DNA of 64,000 bases, from NCBI RefSeq assembly GCF_042685645.1, contig NZ_JBHUNX010000001.1, positions 248,001-312,000 on the forward strand, read 5' to 3'. Both the position numbers and the translations under genes were made by a program. The DNA is from Salininema proteolyticum (GTDB lineage: Bacteria > Actinomycetota > Actinomycetes > Mycobacteriales > Micromonosporaceae). Within the stretch, counting starts at the first letter, position 1; each line of letters opens with the position of its first letter. Below, one piece after another: positions 45,401 to 52,610 of the stretch. A model generated the notes under the pieces. It did no database searches, was not told where the DNA came from, and saw only the letters and a list, made by a program, of their open reading frames with translations.

Positions 45401-46386
45401 TCGCCGAGCGCTCTGCGGGAGAGGCGATCACAGTGACCGGCGGGACCGGGTACGTGGGCTCCTGGATCCTGGCCCGCCTCCTCGCCGCGACCGACCGGAG
45501 GATCCACTGCCTAGGGCGGGGGAGCGAGGAGCGGCTGCACGACGCGGTCCTCAAGGCCGGGGCGAAGCGGAGCTCGCTCGACCGACTGCACTTCGAACGG
45601 TGCGACTTGACGGACCCCTCCAGTGTGGCCTCACCCGGCGTCGAGCGGTGCGTCGTCGACAGCGCCGCCGTCGTCAACTCCGCCGCCGAGGTGAGCCTGG
45701 GCCGGGGCTACGGATCGCTGAGAGTGGTCAACACCGTGGCCGTTGAGGGACTCCTGAATGTGGCGATGCGGAGCGGGACCCCGTTCCACCAGGTCTCGAC
45801 GATCGCGGTCGGGACGGGGAGGACCATCCCGGAGGACTACATGAGCAGGCCGCAGGGGGCGGCGGGAGGTTACCAGCTGTCGAAATGGGCCGCCGAGGAG
45901 CTGGTGAGGAAGGCCGGCGAGCGGGGACTGCCCACGGGGGTCCACCGGCTCGGGCGCGTGGTGGCGCCGGACGGGACGGAGTTCCACAATCCAGGCGACC
46001 TGCTGACCCAGGTCCTCACCGTGGGGCGGGCGATGGCGGCGCTGCCGGACCTGCGGATCGACGAGCCGTGGATCGCGGTGGACGCCGCCGCCGAGGCGAT
46101 CTCCCGTGCGGCCGTGGAAGGGATCGCCGGAGTGTGGAACGTGGTGGACGACGACAGGGTGGACCTGTCGAAGTTCTTGCGTGAGAAAAGTATCGAGTGG
46201 GACGTGGCGTTCGTTCCGATGAAGGAGTGGACCTCCCTGCTGCGCGGTTCCCCGGTCAGGGGAGCGGCCGAACTGGCGGGGTACTTCGCCACGGTGGAGT
46301 TCGCCGGGGACCTCTATCCGTCCATACAGAACTCGGGCCATCGCGGGAACTCGATCAGGTGGGAGGAATCGGGACGGGAAGCGTGA
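42475..46386 (+). CDS. Single-module NRPS: condensation-adenylation-carrier-reductase
   Basis: The 1303-residue enzyme contains C (about 1-430), A (430-890), T (890-960) and thioester reductase R (975-1300) domains. C has an intact SHHLTADG (His140-His141). A has YTSGSTGRPKG, NTYGPTEATV, YPTGDLVRIG, GRKDDEVKISGHRIQP and PNGKIDHKAL. The carrier serine is Ser918 in GGTSLLA. R has VTGGTGYVGSW and Tyr1133-x3-Lys1137, so the product leaves as an aldehyde or alcohol. By-eye pocket residues (D-T-E-D-V-G-T-V-V-K) include two acids, suggesting a basic amino acid. ATG 42475 has AAGGA 5-7 nt upstream; a GTG lies one codon earlier. No loading module, MbtH or phosphopantetheinyl transferase is nearby, so the acyl donor is unknown. 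Confidence 0.92.
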   Translation: MSADTDPNPMPPLATAAEGIYTGQQLNPGYNGYWTGEAIELTGEVDVPRLVRAVADTLTAAETLHTVCVDRDGEPAMSLEHRRDFTPDVVDLSDHEDPAAAAFTAMAQLRDEPADLHTGPLFTSAVYTAPGRAWWYVQSHHLTADGYSYTLLYRQAAARYNGEYGPDTAFGSLHAVLAEDRAYARGPQRDADREFWSELLRGHDARGLSDRTAPPHNGQLRLTVPLPGTALEKAGRARWPHRLMAGTAAVLHRERGVTRPVLGVPVSNRRGPALKNTPSMTMNMIPVPVAVTAGATVDDLANDIAATLARTRPHRRYRYEWMRRDLGLSPVNDRLFSPLVNVMPFAVPPAFHGCETRSRHITTGPVDDVSVTARSPREVILEANPRNHTDDDLAAMGEAITKALAETPRTVGRWTALPHSEPAPAPPLSRRLDELADTRPDRVAVQEGDHTLTYTALRDEAEGLAGTLIDRGVGTGDIVALRMPRGIDAVLTMLAVHYAGAAYLPLDPCAAPDRTETILEEAKPALVLTEKPAPSSRRRRDPGPTAYVVYTSGSTGRPKGVRVPQNARDYFLRAAVDRYGLTAEDRVLQFAPLQFDTHVEEVFGTLAAGACLVIRDESATESLGRFAESLNEQGITILDLPTAYWHEFAHAVAAGRLTCPPALRTVVIGGEAVSEARVRQWHDAVGTDVRLINTYGPTEATVVCLAADLTPGDEVTLGEPLRGVRAAVGPGGELYLAGPGLASGYVSPTERFTTDVRGEAWYPTGDLVRIGADGRVSYAGRKDDEVKISGHRIQPREVEAVLLSHRDVVEAAVVVSRTGARKSLTAYVSGTADPEDLRSHVEDRLPAPARPRLLAVEGALPRTPNGKIDHKALRSPADEAAAVPRNAMEEAVAAVFEEVLERPLPDLHADFFHCGGTSLLAVAVEVRLSERLERDVTASDVLHHPTIAGLAAHLDGRGPEPESAVDDDVAWNPPPVAERSAGEAITVTGGTGYVGSWILARLLAATDRRIHCLGRGSEERLHDAVLKAGAKRSSLDRLHFERCDLTDPSSVASPGVERCVVDSAAVVNSAAEVSLGRGYGSLRVVNTVAVEGLLNVAMRSGTPFHQVSTIAVGTGRTIPEDYMSRPQGAAGGYQLSKWAAEELVRKAGERGLPTGVHRLGRVVAPDGTEFHNPGDLLTQVLTVGRAMAALPDLRIDEPWIAVDAAAEAISRAAVEGIAGVWNVVDDDRVDLSKFLREKSIEWDVAFVPMKEWTSLLRGSPVRGAAELAGYFATVEFAGDLYPSIQNSGHRGNSIRWEESGREA

Positions 46387-46421
46387 AGAGGGGCCTCGCC
46401 GTCGCGGCGCCGCGACCGCCT

Positions 46422-46691
46422 TCAGCCGATATCGGTCACCAGGGCCGCGATTGCCGCTGTTCCCAGCCCGAGAACGAAGGGGGCCGCGATGCCCCAGAGC
46501 CCCCAGGTCTTGGCCATTCGCGAGCTGTGGAGGGCCTCGTCGTGGAGCCCGGCGAGCCATTGGGGGCTGACGCGGGAGGAGTGGATTATGGAGGCTATTC
46601 CGAAGGGGAGGAAGAACACCAGGCTCAGTACCGCGACCGCCTTGTGATCGGGTGGCGGTGTCCGGCGCGGAGCCTCAGTCCGGTGGTCCAC
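46422..46691 (-). CDS. CD225/dispanin-like small membrane protein
   Basis: The 89-residue protein starts at GTG 46691 (GAGAGG 7 nt upstream). After a polar Pro-rich leader (DHRTEAPRRTPPPDHK) it has two hydrophobic helices, AVAVLSLVFFLPFGIASIIHSSRV and GLWGIAAPFVLGLGTAAIAALV, joined by PQWLAGLHDEALHSSRMAKTW. That loop pattern (W-x-x-G-x-x-x-x-A-x-x-x-S-x-x-A-x-x-W) is typical of bacterial CD225/dispanin proteins. It is convergent with the NRPS gene, 35 bp away. Function is unknown; a part in membrane fusion or transport is only a family analogy. Confidence 0.7.
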   Translation of the reverse strand: MDHRTEAPRRTPPPDHKAVAVLSLVFFLPFGIASIIHSSRVSPQWLAGLHDEALHSSRMAKTWGLWGIAAPFVLGLGTAAIAALVTDIG

Positions 46692-46929
46692 AGTGCTGCC
46701 TCTCGAAGTGTCGCTCGGGGAGGATGGGCGGTGTGGCCGCCGGGCTCCCCGTAGTGCTCTCAGGATATCGAATGAGGGCGTTTCGGCAGTCCATTCAAGT
46801 GCGTTGCCCAACGCGATTCCCATGACGGGCGGTGCTGGATCTGGCCGATAGCCCTTGCGAGACGGAGGCTTCGCCTTGGGAGACGTCGCTCACCCGCGAT
46901 TGACAGGGGCCGATCCCGAAGAGAAAATC

Positions 46930-46941
46930 TAACAGTCGTTA
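46930..46941. promoter_or_regulatory. Possible TetR operator before the MFS gene
   Basis: TAAC-AGTC-GTTA lies 25 bp before the MFS start codon in an A/T-rich patch that also looks like promoter sequence. A TetR-type regulator is encoded just downstream of the transporter. The arms are only 4 bp (5 of 6 with one mismatch), so the call is tentative. Confidence 0.35.
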
Positions 46942-46965
46942 CATTTTTTCTGAAGGGGAACCCTC

Positions 46966-48177
46966 ATGGCCAACCCGTACAGCACTCTCTTCAAAGCCCC
47001 TGGAACGGTGGCCTTCAGCGCTGCCGGATTCCTCGCGCGCCTGCCGATGGCCATGGGCGCCATCGCCATCATCGCCATGGTGTCGCAGCTGCGCGGCGGC
47101 TACGGGCTAGCCGGAGCCGTGTCCGCGACGTTCACGCTTTCCATGGCGGTCTGTGCTCCGCAGATATCCCGCCTGGTCGACCGCTACGGCCAGTCGAAGG
47201 TCCTCCCTCCCTTCGCGGGAGCCAGCGTCGCGGCCTTCGGCGTCCTGGTCCTGTGCGCCCGTTACGACGCGCCGGCCTGGACGCTGTTCGCGTGCGCCGC
47301 GATCGCCGGAGCGCTTCCCAACATGTCCGCCATGGTCCGTTCTCGCTGGACCCACCTCTACCGGGGGCAGGACCGCCTCCACACCGCGTTCTCCCTCGAG
47401 TCCGTCGTCGACGAACTGACCTATATGGTCGGACCCGCCGTGGCGGTGACCCTGTCCACGGCCCTCTTCCCCGAGGCGGCGCCCGTCCTGGCCGCTGTGC
47501 TGCTGGCGATCGGAGTCGCGCTCTTCGTTCCCCAGAAACGCACCGAACCGCCCCTCGAACCGAGGCAGTCGTCGGAGCGCAACGGGGCCGCCATCCGCAG
47601 TCGCACCCTGGTCATGCTGGCCTTGACCCTGTTCGCGGGCGGCACCATAGTGGGCACGGTCGACGTGGTCAGCGTGGCGTTCGCCGAGGAACAGGGCTTT
47701 CCCGCCGGAGCGGGCATAGTGCTGGGAGTCTACGCGGCGGGTTCCGCGCTCTCGGGGCTCGTGTTCGGCGCATGGAACCCGTCCGTACCGCTGCCGCGCC
47801 TGCTGATCGCGGGAACGGCGGGCACGGCCCTGACCACGGTCCCGCTCTTCCTGGCCGACGGCCTGATCGCCTTGTCCACCATCGTCTTCATCGCCGGCGT
47901 CTTCTTCTCGCCCACCATGATCACCGTGATGGGACTGGTCGAGAACACCGTGCCCGCCGCGCAATTGACGGAGGGAATGACGTGGGTCATCACCGGTCTG
48001 TCCGCCGGTGCGGCGCTGGGCGCCGGACTTTCGGGAGCGGTCGTCGACGCCTTCGGCCCGGTCGGCGGATTCACGGTGGCCGTGACGGCCGGAGCGGCGA
48101 CCTTCGCGTTCGCCTTGGCCGCATACCGCCCGCTCTCCGCCGCCACCGCGGCGGAGCCGGAACCCGTCGCCGGATAG
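46966..48177 (+). CDS. MFS transporter (putative efflux)
   Basis: The 403-residue protein has twelve membrane helices in two halves, with a central cytoplasmic loop at about 190-215 (PQKRTEPPLEPRQSSERNG). The motif-A region after helix 2 reads SRLVDRYGQSKVLP, a D-R-x-G form. Helices are rich in Gly and Ala, with GIVLGVYAAGSALSGLVFG in helix 8. The N terminus ANPYSTLFKAPGTVAFSAAGFLARLP is like small-molecule exporters of actinomycetes. AGGGG stands 7 nt upstream of the ATG. Together with the TetR gene it forms a typical inducible efflux pair; the NRPS product is one possible substrate. Confidence 0.88.
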   Translation: MANPYSTLFKAPGTVAFSAAGFLARLPMAMGAIAIIAMVSQLRGGYGLAGAVSATFTLSMAVCAPQISRLVDRYGQSKVLPPFAGASVAAFGVLVLCARYDAPAWTLFACAAIAGALPNMSAMVRSRWTHLYRGQDRLHTAFSLESVVDELTYMVGPAVAVTLSTALFPEAAPVLAAVLLAIGVALFVPQKRTEPPLEPRQSSERNGAAIRSRTLVMLALTLFAGGTIVGTVDVVSVAFAEEQGFPAGAGIVLGVYAAGSALSGLVFGAWNPSVPLPRLLIAGTAGTALTTVPLFLADGLIALSTIVFIAGVFFSPTMITVMGLVENTVPAAQLTEGMTWVITGLSAGAALGAGLSGAVVDAFGPVGGFTVAVTAGAATFAFALAAYRPLSAATAAEPEPVAG

Positions 48178-48218
48178 AATACGGCCGTCCCTCCCCGCAC
48201 CGAACGGAACCTCAGGCA

Positions 48219-48773
48219 GTGAGCGAGAAGACCACCGACGGCCGCCTGGCCAAAGGCGAGCAGCGCCGACGAGAGCTGATCGCGGCCACCATCTCGATCG
48301 TGGCCCGCGAAGGCGTGGCCGGCGTGAGCCATCGCGCCGTGGCCAGGGAGGCGGGCCTCCAGCCGACCGCCGCGGCCTACTACTACAAGGCCATCGACGA
48401 CCTGCTGACGGCCGCCCTGACCCAGTGCATGGAGGAGGACGCCGCCTACGTCCGCGACCTGGCGGAGTCCGGCGAGGCCGGGCTCCGCGGGTTCGCGGAG
48501 CAGATGGCGCGCGCGGTGGCGGCCCCGGTCCACCTGGTGGCCGAGTTCGAACTATTCCTTTTGGCCTCGCGGCGCCCCGAACTGCGCAAGGCCACAGCGA
48601 ATTGGACGGACGCCTTGGCGGCATTCGCCCGAAGCCACACCGACTCCCCGGCCCGCGTCCGCGCCCTGGCCGCCGCGGTGGACGGGATGCTGATCCAGGC
48701 CCTCGTGACCGACGATCCTCCGACGGTCGACGATTACGAGGAGGTCCTCCGGGACATCCTCGAGAAGCCGTGA
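48219..48773 (+). CDS. TetR-family regulator of the MFS exporter
   Basis: The 184-residue repressor starts at GTG 48219, 41 bp after the MFS gene. The N-terminal helix-turn-helix is LIAATISIVAREGVAGVSHRAVAREAGLQPTAAAYYYKAIDDLL; the AYYYKAI recognition turn is standard. The C-terminal ligand domain (about 60-180) is helical and Ala-rich. TAGAAT at 48175-48180, overlapping the MFS stop, is a possible -10 box for separate transcription. The most likely target is the site before the MFS gene. Confidence 0.88.
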   Translation: MSEKTTDGRLAKGEQRRRELIAATISIVAREGVAGVSHRAVAREAGLQPTAAAYYYKAIDDLLTAALTQCMEEDAAYVRDLAESGEAGLRGFAEQMARAVAAPVHLVAEFELFLLASRRPELRKATANWTDALAAFARSHTDSPARVRALAAAVDGMLIQALVTDDPPTVDDYEEVLRDILEKP

Positions 48774-48780
48774 ACCGTTC

Positions 48781-48952
48781 ATACGCGCAGGTAATTACGG
48801 ATGAAGCTGTGAGACGGTCCCGCGAAAAACCCGCCTCGGCCCGGACCGGGCCATTACGATGTCTGCCATGGAACCGACAGAGCCGGCCGTCAAGGCCTTC
48901 ATCGACGCCGTCAACTCCGGCGACCGAGCCGCCGTCTACGAGACACTGACCG
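48781..48952. repeat. 172-bp direct repeat, copy 1
   Basis: This matches 49892-50063 at 166 of 172 positions by eye. The repeat covers about 78 bp of upstream sequence and the first 31 codons of a SnoaL-like gene. Copy 1 ends abruptly at the TnpB relic. Confidence 0.9.
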
Positions 48953-48978
48953 GACCGACCGGCCTGGAAGGCTTGTAG
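48859..48978 (+). pseudogene. Truncated 5' copy of the SnoaL-like gene
   Basis: The reading frame begins MSAMEPTEPAVKAFIDAV, identical to the intact gene at 49970, then diverges after residue 31 (ETLT) into GPTGLEGL and stops. Two thirds of the domain is missing, so it cannot fold as the parent does. The break coincides with the join to TnpB-derived sequence. Confidence 0.85.
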
Positions 48979-49161
48979 GTCCGGCGTCGGGCGTGCGGAT
49001 GCGGGGCGGTCCATGACCGGGACGCCAACGCTGAACTCAACATTCGCCGTGAAGGCAAACGACTGGTGGCCACAGGACATGCGGACACCCGAAACGCCTG
49101 TGGAGACCAGGTAAGACCGGGGACGCCCGGCACAGGTCACAACGCCCGACAGGGAAAGTAG
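48953..49161 (+). pseudogene. C-terminal relic of an IS200/IS605-type TnpB
   Basis: The frame reads CGCGAVHDRDANAELNIRRE, then KRLVATGHADTRNACGDQVRPGTPG and stops at 49159-49161. CGAVHDRDANA is the end of the TnpB zinc finger plus the third RuvC acid motif, and NACGDQVRPG is the usual actinobacterial TnpB tail. All earlier domains are missing. The upstream boundary is the truncated SnoaL copy. Confidence 0.75.
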
Positions 49162-49242
49162 CAGGAACCCTCCCGTAGCGTTGGCGTCCCACGCTAACCA
49201 AGCCGGGAATCCCCGGGCGTTCATTCTCGGGAGGATGTCAAA
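49110..49242 (+). ncRNA. omega-RNA-like scaffold and right end of the TnpB element
   Basis: In IS200/IS605 elements the guide RNA scaffold overlaps the 3' end of tnpB and ends at the element's right end. Here the expected right-end pattern is present: a TAGCG...CGCTA hairpin, then GGGAATCCCCGGG...TCGGGAGGATGTCAA ending near 49242. The next bases (from AGAGCAAGATG) would be the guide. Expression cannot be judged from sequence. Confidence 0.45.
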
Positions 49243-49315
49243 GAGCAAGATGACCGTCGCGCAAGAGCCGGATCATCTGTCACGATGAGTGGGGGAGGCG
49301 GCATAGTATCGGAGC

Positions 49316-49780
49316 ATGCTGCGTATCTCCCGGCTCCTCCGCCAGTGTGGGGCCCTCGGCCTAGAAGCCGTACTTCTGGTTCCGACCGCCTTGCGGCGAA
49401 GGACGAATGGCGACGCGTCTCCCGTCCGCCGCTCGATCATCGCCCTCGGCCGGCTGCTGCTCGGTACCGTGAGCATCGTCCTGGCAGGATTCCTGCTGCT
49501 GACATTCGCGAGGGGCGCACTGTACGGCTTTTTCGACTCCGGTCCGTACGACGATTCCTGGGGCGGCCCGACACTCGCGGGCGCCTGGTTGACCCATTTC
49601 CTCTTGTCCCTCGTTTTCCAGGCGGCCATACTGCTCGCGCTCGCCGGCATCGGAGGACTGGGCAGGAACATCTCTGCGCCCCTTCGCCTAGGCGAGACTT
49701 CATGGTGGGCATGGCCGCTCACCGTTCTCATCGGAACTCTGACCGTACTGCTCGTCATCGGGTGGGCCCGCCAGATCTGA
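49316..49780 (+). CDS. Hypothetical membrane protein
   Basis: The 154-residue protein shows a basic N terminus, then at least three membrane helices: SIIALGRLLLGTVSIVLAGFLLL (about 40-62), THFLLSLVFQAAILLALAGIGG (about 90-112) and AWPLTVLIGTLTVLLVIGW (about 131-150). A polar Gly/Asp/Ser loop (FFDSGPYDDSWGGP) lies between helices 1 and 2, probably outside. A weak CGGAG site precedes ATG 49316. No family is recognised. It lies between the two copies of the 172-bp repeat, so it may have been moved with the duplication. Confidence 0.6.
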   Translation: MLRISRLLRQCGALGLEAVLLVPTALRRRTNGDASPVRRSIIALGRLLLGTVSIVLAGFLLLTFARGALYGFFDSGPYDDSWGGPTLAGAWLTHFLLSLVFQAAILLALAGIGGLGRNISAPLRLGETSWWAWPLTVLIGTLTVLLVIGWARQI

Positions 49781-49891
49781 TCACGAATGCCGCATTCGAT
49801 TCCGATGCCGTGAACGGAAGCCCCGCGATTTCCGCCGGGCCGATACGACGAGCGGTCCTCCGAGACAATCCCACGTCTCCGCAGCGGATAT

Positions 49892-50063
49892 ATACGCGCA
49901 GGTAATTACGGGTGAAGCAATGAGACGGTCCGGCGAAAAGCCCGCCTCGGCCCGGACCGGGCCATTACGATGTCTGCCATGGAACCGACAGAGCCGGCCG
50001 TCAAGGCCTTCATCGACGCCGTCAACTCCGGCGATCGAGCCGCCGTCTACGAGACACTGACCG
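49892..50063. repeat. 172-bp direct repeat, copy 2
   Basis: This is the intact parent copy of the repeat at 48781-48952. It covers the promoter region and first codons of the SnoaL-like gene. The two copies lie 1111 bp apart in direct orientation. Confidence 0.9.
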
Positions 50064-50302
50064 ACCAGTTCACCGTCAGCGACGACGGCAGTGAACGGGA
50101 CGCCCGCACCTGGGTGGACCGGAACCTCATCGCCTCGAAGGCCCGCCTGGCGGTGGAGGACGAGCGCAACGGCGGATCGCGCCTCATGATCTCCATCGAC
50201 GACGAGACCTGGGGGCACATGGACACCTACTGGGACTTCACCGTCAACGACGGGAAGGTCGAGAGGTTCGAGACCGGACAGGCGAGCGCCCTGTCCGACT
50301 GA
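49970..50302 (+). CDS. SnoaL/NTF2-like protein
   Basis: The 110-residue protein begins MSAMEPTEPAVKAFIDAVNSGDRAAVYETLTDQFTVSDDG, the helix-helix start of the NTF2/SnoaL cone fold. The strands ARLAVEDERNG, SRLMISIDDETWGHMDTYWDFTVNDGKVERFETGQ complete the sheet. Such proteins bind small hydrophobic molecules or act as small enzymes or scaffold domains. No clear catalytic pair can be assigned. No Shine-Dalgarno lies before either ATG (49970 or 49979), so the transcript may be leaderless. The front third is duplicated 1.1 kb upstream. Confidence 0.75.
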   Translation: MSAMEPTEPAVKAFIDAVNSGDRAAVYETLTDQFTVSDDGSERDARTWVDRNLIASKARLAVEDERNGGSRLMISIDDETWGHMDTYWDFTVNDGKVERFETGQASALSD

Positions 50303-50471
50303 AAAGCCGGGAAGCACCTCGCGGCGTCGAAGCGGGTCGGCGCCGCGACACCGCCGCGCCCGAGTCACCGCCGATGACCTCGTCCCCAACGACAGTACTC
50401 GGCCGCGACGCGCCGCGACGAGGCGCGACGCCTCCCCGTTCTCGAAGCCGGCGCAGTGCGGGAGAGGGGCC

Positions 50472-51449
50472 TCAAACGTACTGCCCGAGAATGCGCTCGG
50501 CCAGCTCCTTAGCCTTCTCCCTGGCCTCCGGCGGCCCGACGACCTCGATGCTGTCGGCGAAGGCCAGGACCTGTCGCACGTCGTCGGCCACGCGGTAGCG
50601 CAGCTCCGCCTCGACCCAGCCGGGTTCCACCGGGCGCCCGTCTCCGGCAACACCCCCGGTACTCCCGCCATCCCCGCACAGCGAGAGCCGCATGCCGATC
50701 ATCCTCTTGGCCAACTCCACCCGGTCCTCTTTGATCCTCAGCCGCATCACCTTGTCACCCTGGGCCTCCCAGCCCGACGTCAGCTCGGCGGCGACCTCCG
50801 CCAGACCCGCTCCCCGGCGCAGGCGCCGCCGCGAGGCCAGCGGCTCCCACCGGATGATCCGCTGCATGCCGAGCAGCCGGGGCTCCCCGGCCATGTCCGC
50901 CACCAGATACCAGCGACCGCCCTTCACCAGCAGCCCATAGGGATCGACGGTCCTCTCCCGCACCGTCCCGTCCGAGCGCCGGTACTCGACCTTCAGGCGC
51001 ACTCCCCGCCGCAGGTCGCCGACGATCTCCGCCGGGGACACCCCCTCGGCCTCGGGCCCGAACCACGGACGGTTGTCGCTCACGACCACTTCGCCTATGG
51101 GCACCAGTCCGTCCGCCGAGCGCGTGCCGGCGACCTTGCGCAGGGCCCGGTCGCTGACGCCCTCGACCCCCAGACGCTCGCGCTGGGCCCTGTCGAGCCC
51201 CGCCAGCGCCAGATGCTCGCGCTCGCCGGGGGTCAGGCGGGAGGTGTCGAGCGCGCCGCCGGGCAGCATGGACACTCCGCCGTACCGGCCGCGCCGCAGC
51301 AGGACGGGGAATCCGGCGTCCTGCAGCCAGTGCAGGTCCCGGATCACCGTCCGCTCCGACGCCCCGGCCTCTTCGGCCAGGACGGCGACGGTGGTCGTCG
51401 GCCGGGTTCGGAGCGCCAGCAGCAGGGTGAAGAAACGATCCGGAGTCAT
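50472..51449 (-). CDS. YafY-type HTH/WYL transcriptional regulator
   Basis: The 325-residue regulator has an N-terminal HTH_11 domain (MTPDRFFTLLLALRTRPTTTVAVLAEEAGASERTVIRDLHWLQDAGF) and a WYL domain at about 140-220 (VDPYGLLVKGGRWYLVADMAG, with the W-Y-L trio). A C-terminal WCX region follows (GWVEAELRYRVADDVRQVLAF). WYL domains bind nucleic-acid or nucleotide ligands and switch DNA binding. It is divergent from the glyoxalase-like gene; a perfect inverted repeat between them is the obvious operator, so the protein probably represses both genes. Confidence 0.9.
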   Translation of the reverse strand: MTPDRFFTLLLALRTRPTTTVAVLAEEAGASERTVIRDLHWLQDAGFPVLLRRGRYGGVSMLPGGALDTSRLTPGEREHLALAGLDRAQRERLGVEGVSDRALRKVAGTRSADGLVPIGEVVVSDNRPWFGPEAEGVSPAEIVGDLRRGVRLKVEYRRSDGTVRERTVDPYGLLVKGGRWYLVADMAGEPRLLGMQRIIRWEPLASRRRLRRGAGLAEVAAELTSGWEAQGDKVMRLRIKEDRVELAKRMIGMRLSLCGDGGSTGGVAGDGRPVEPGWVEAELRYRVADDVRQVLAFADSIEVVGPPEAREKAKELAERILGQYV

Positions 51450-51464
51450 GCGCCCATTTTCTCA

Positions 51465-51493
51465 GAGAACATGACGGGATCTGTCATGTTCTC
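51465..51493. promoter_or_regulatory. Perfect 11-bp inverted-repeat operator
   Basis: GAGAACATGAC and its exact complement are separated by 7 bp, midway between the WYL regulator start (51449) and the glyoxalase-like start (51538). The position just upstream of both genes suits autoregulation by the WYL protein. Confidence 0.75.
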
Positions 51494-51537
51494 GTCCTAG
51501 GGTGGCCCCGACAGCGAAAATTGAGAGGAAGATTCCG

Positions 51538-51906
51538 ATGACCGCACCGAACATGTTCATCGTCTATGTCAGCGACGCTCCCGAGGCCGCCCGCTTCTAC
51601 GGCGACCTCTTCGACATGAAGCCGAGCATCGAGACGCCGGGCTTCATCTCCTTCGAGCTCGTCTCCGGGATGCATCTCGCGCTGTGGAGGCCTTATGACG
51701 AGAAGGTCCTCGCCGAGGCGGTCGGCCGCACCAGCGAGGTGTGCCTGGCGGTCGAAGGCGCTCCGGCATCGGTCGACGCGACGTACGAGGAGTGGAAGGC
51801 GAAGGGCGTGACGATCGTGTCGGAGCCCGAGGACGCTCCGTTCGGGAGGACGTTCCTGGCCGCCGACCCCGACGGCAACCTCATCCGCGTCGCGCCCGTG
51901 GACTGA
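51538..51906 (+). CDS. Glyoxalase/VOC-superfamily protein
   Basis: The 122-residue protein is a single VOC domain pair. It begins NMFIVYVSDAPEAARFYGDLFDMKP, with GFISFELVSGMHLALW in the middle. The second half is SEVCLAVEGAPASVDATYEEWKAKGVTIVSEPEDAPFGRTFLAADPDGNLIRVAPVD, the usual ending of the family. His/Glu metal ligands are incomplete by eye, so it may be a binding or resistance protein and not a metal-dependent lyase. ATG 51538 with GAGAGGAA upstream is preferred over an ATG 12 codons earlier. The pairing with a divergent WYL regulator is frequent in actinobacteria. Confidence 0.85.
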   Translation: MTAPNMFIVYVSDAPEAARFYGDLFDMKPSIETPGFISFELVSGMHLALWRPYDEKVLAEAVGRTSEVCLAVEGAPASVDATYEEWKAKGVTIVSEPEDAPFGRTFLAADPDGNLIRVAPVD

Positions 51907-51933
51907 ACCGCCTCGGCGCACTGAGTGGAACGC

Positions 51934-51963
51934 GCGGGGCCGTCGATTCGTCGACGGCCCCGC
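51934..51963. terminator. Bidirectional terminator with TTCG tetraloop
   Basis: A perfect 13-bp GC stem closes a TTCG loop between the convergent glyoxalase-like and alkB genes. The alkB stop lies 2 bp beyond it. Confidence 0.85.
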
Positions 51964-51965
51964 CG

Positions 51966-52610
51966 CTATGTTCCGGCGGGGCGGTCGAATCCGCTGACGC
52001 GGAGGGTGATGTTCAAGCGGCCCTTCAAATCCAGCTCTTGCGGCGAGGTTCCGGGCCGGACCCTGGGGACGCCGTGGAAGGCCAGGCGGGAGGCGCCGCC
52101 GAAGACGAACAGGTCGCCGCTGTGCAGTTCGACGTCCCGGTAGGGTCGCGTCCGAGTCTCGGTGTTCCCGAAGCGGAACGTGCACGAGTCGCCCAGGCTG
52201 AAGGACACGACCGGCGCCAGGGATTTCTCTTCCTGGTCGCGGTGCATGCCCATGCGCGCGTCGCCGTCGTAGAAGTTGACCACGGCGATGTCGTAGCGGT
52301 CCGCGGGAGCCCCCGGCCCGTAGGCCGCCGCGACGGCCTCGTTCGCCAAGCGCCCCAGCCATTCGGGGAAGGGTTTCACGGGCCGGCCGTCGCCGTCCTC
52401 GACGGTGGGCGCGTACTTGTAGGGGTACCAGTGCCACCCGAGGCACACCTGCTTGGCGGACATCGCGCCGCCGCCTGGAGTGCGGACGGTCCGCATCCCG
52501 GCCGGGCCCGAGGCCCAGGCGCGGCAGGCGGCCAGCAGTTCCCGCTGGAGGTCCATGTCGAGGTAGTCGGGGACGAACACCGCTCCCGGCGCCACTTCGA
52601 ACCGTTCCAT
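51966..52610 (-). CDS. alkB: 2-oxoglutarate/Fe(II) dioxygenase AlkB
   Basis: The 214-residue enzyme removes alkyl groups from DNA bases by oxidation. The iron-binding facial triad fits MGMHRDQEE (His-x-Asp) and LAFHGVPRV (His), and the 2-oxoglutarate arginine lies in RLNITLRVSG. CLGWHWYPYKYAPTVED and DSCTFRFGNTE are standard nucleotide-recognition and core strands. I chose ATG 52610 (MERFEVAPGAVF); a longer frame extends upstream, but its N terminus looks like non-coding sequence. Convergent with the glyoxalase-like gene. DNA-repair function is family knowledge. Confidence 0.9.
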   Translation of the reverse strand: MERFEVAPGAVFVPDYLDMDLQRELLAACRAWASGPAGMRTVRTPGGGAMSAKQVCLGWHWYPYKYAPTVEDGDGRPVKPFPEWLGRLANEAVAAAYGPGAPADRYDIAVVNFYDGDARMGMHRDQEEKSLAPVVSFSLGDSCTFRFGNTETRTRPYRDVELHSGDLFVFGGASRLAFHGVPRVRPGTSPQELDLKGRLNITLRVSGFDRPAGT

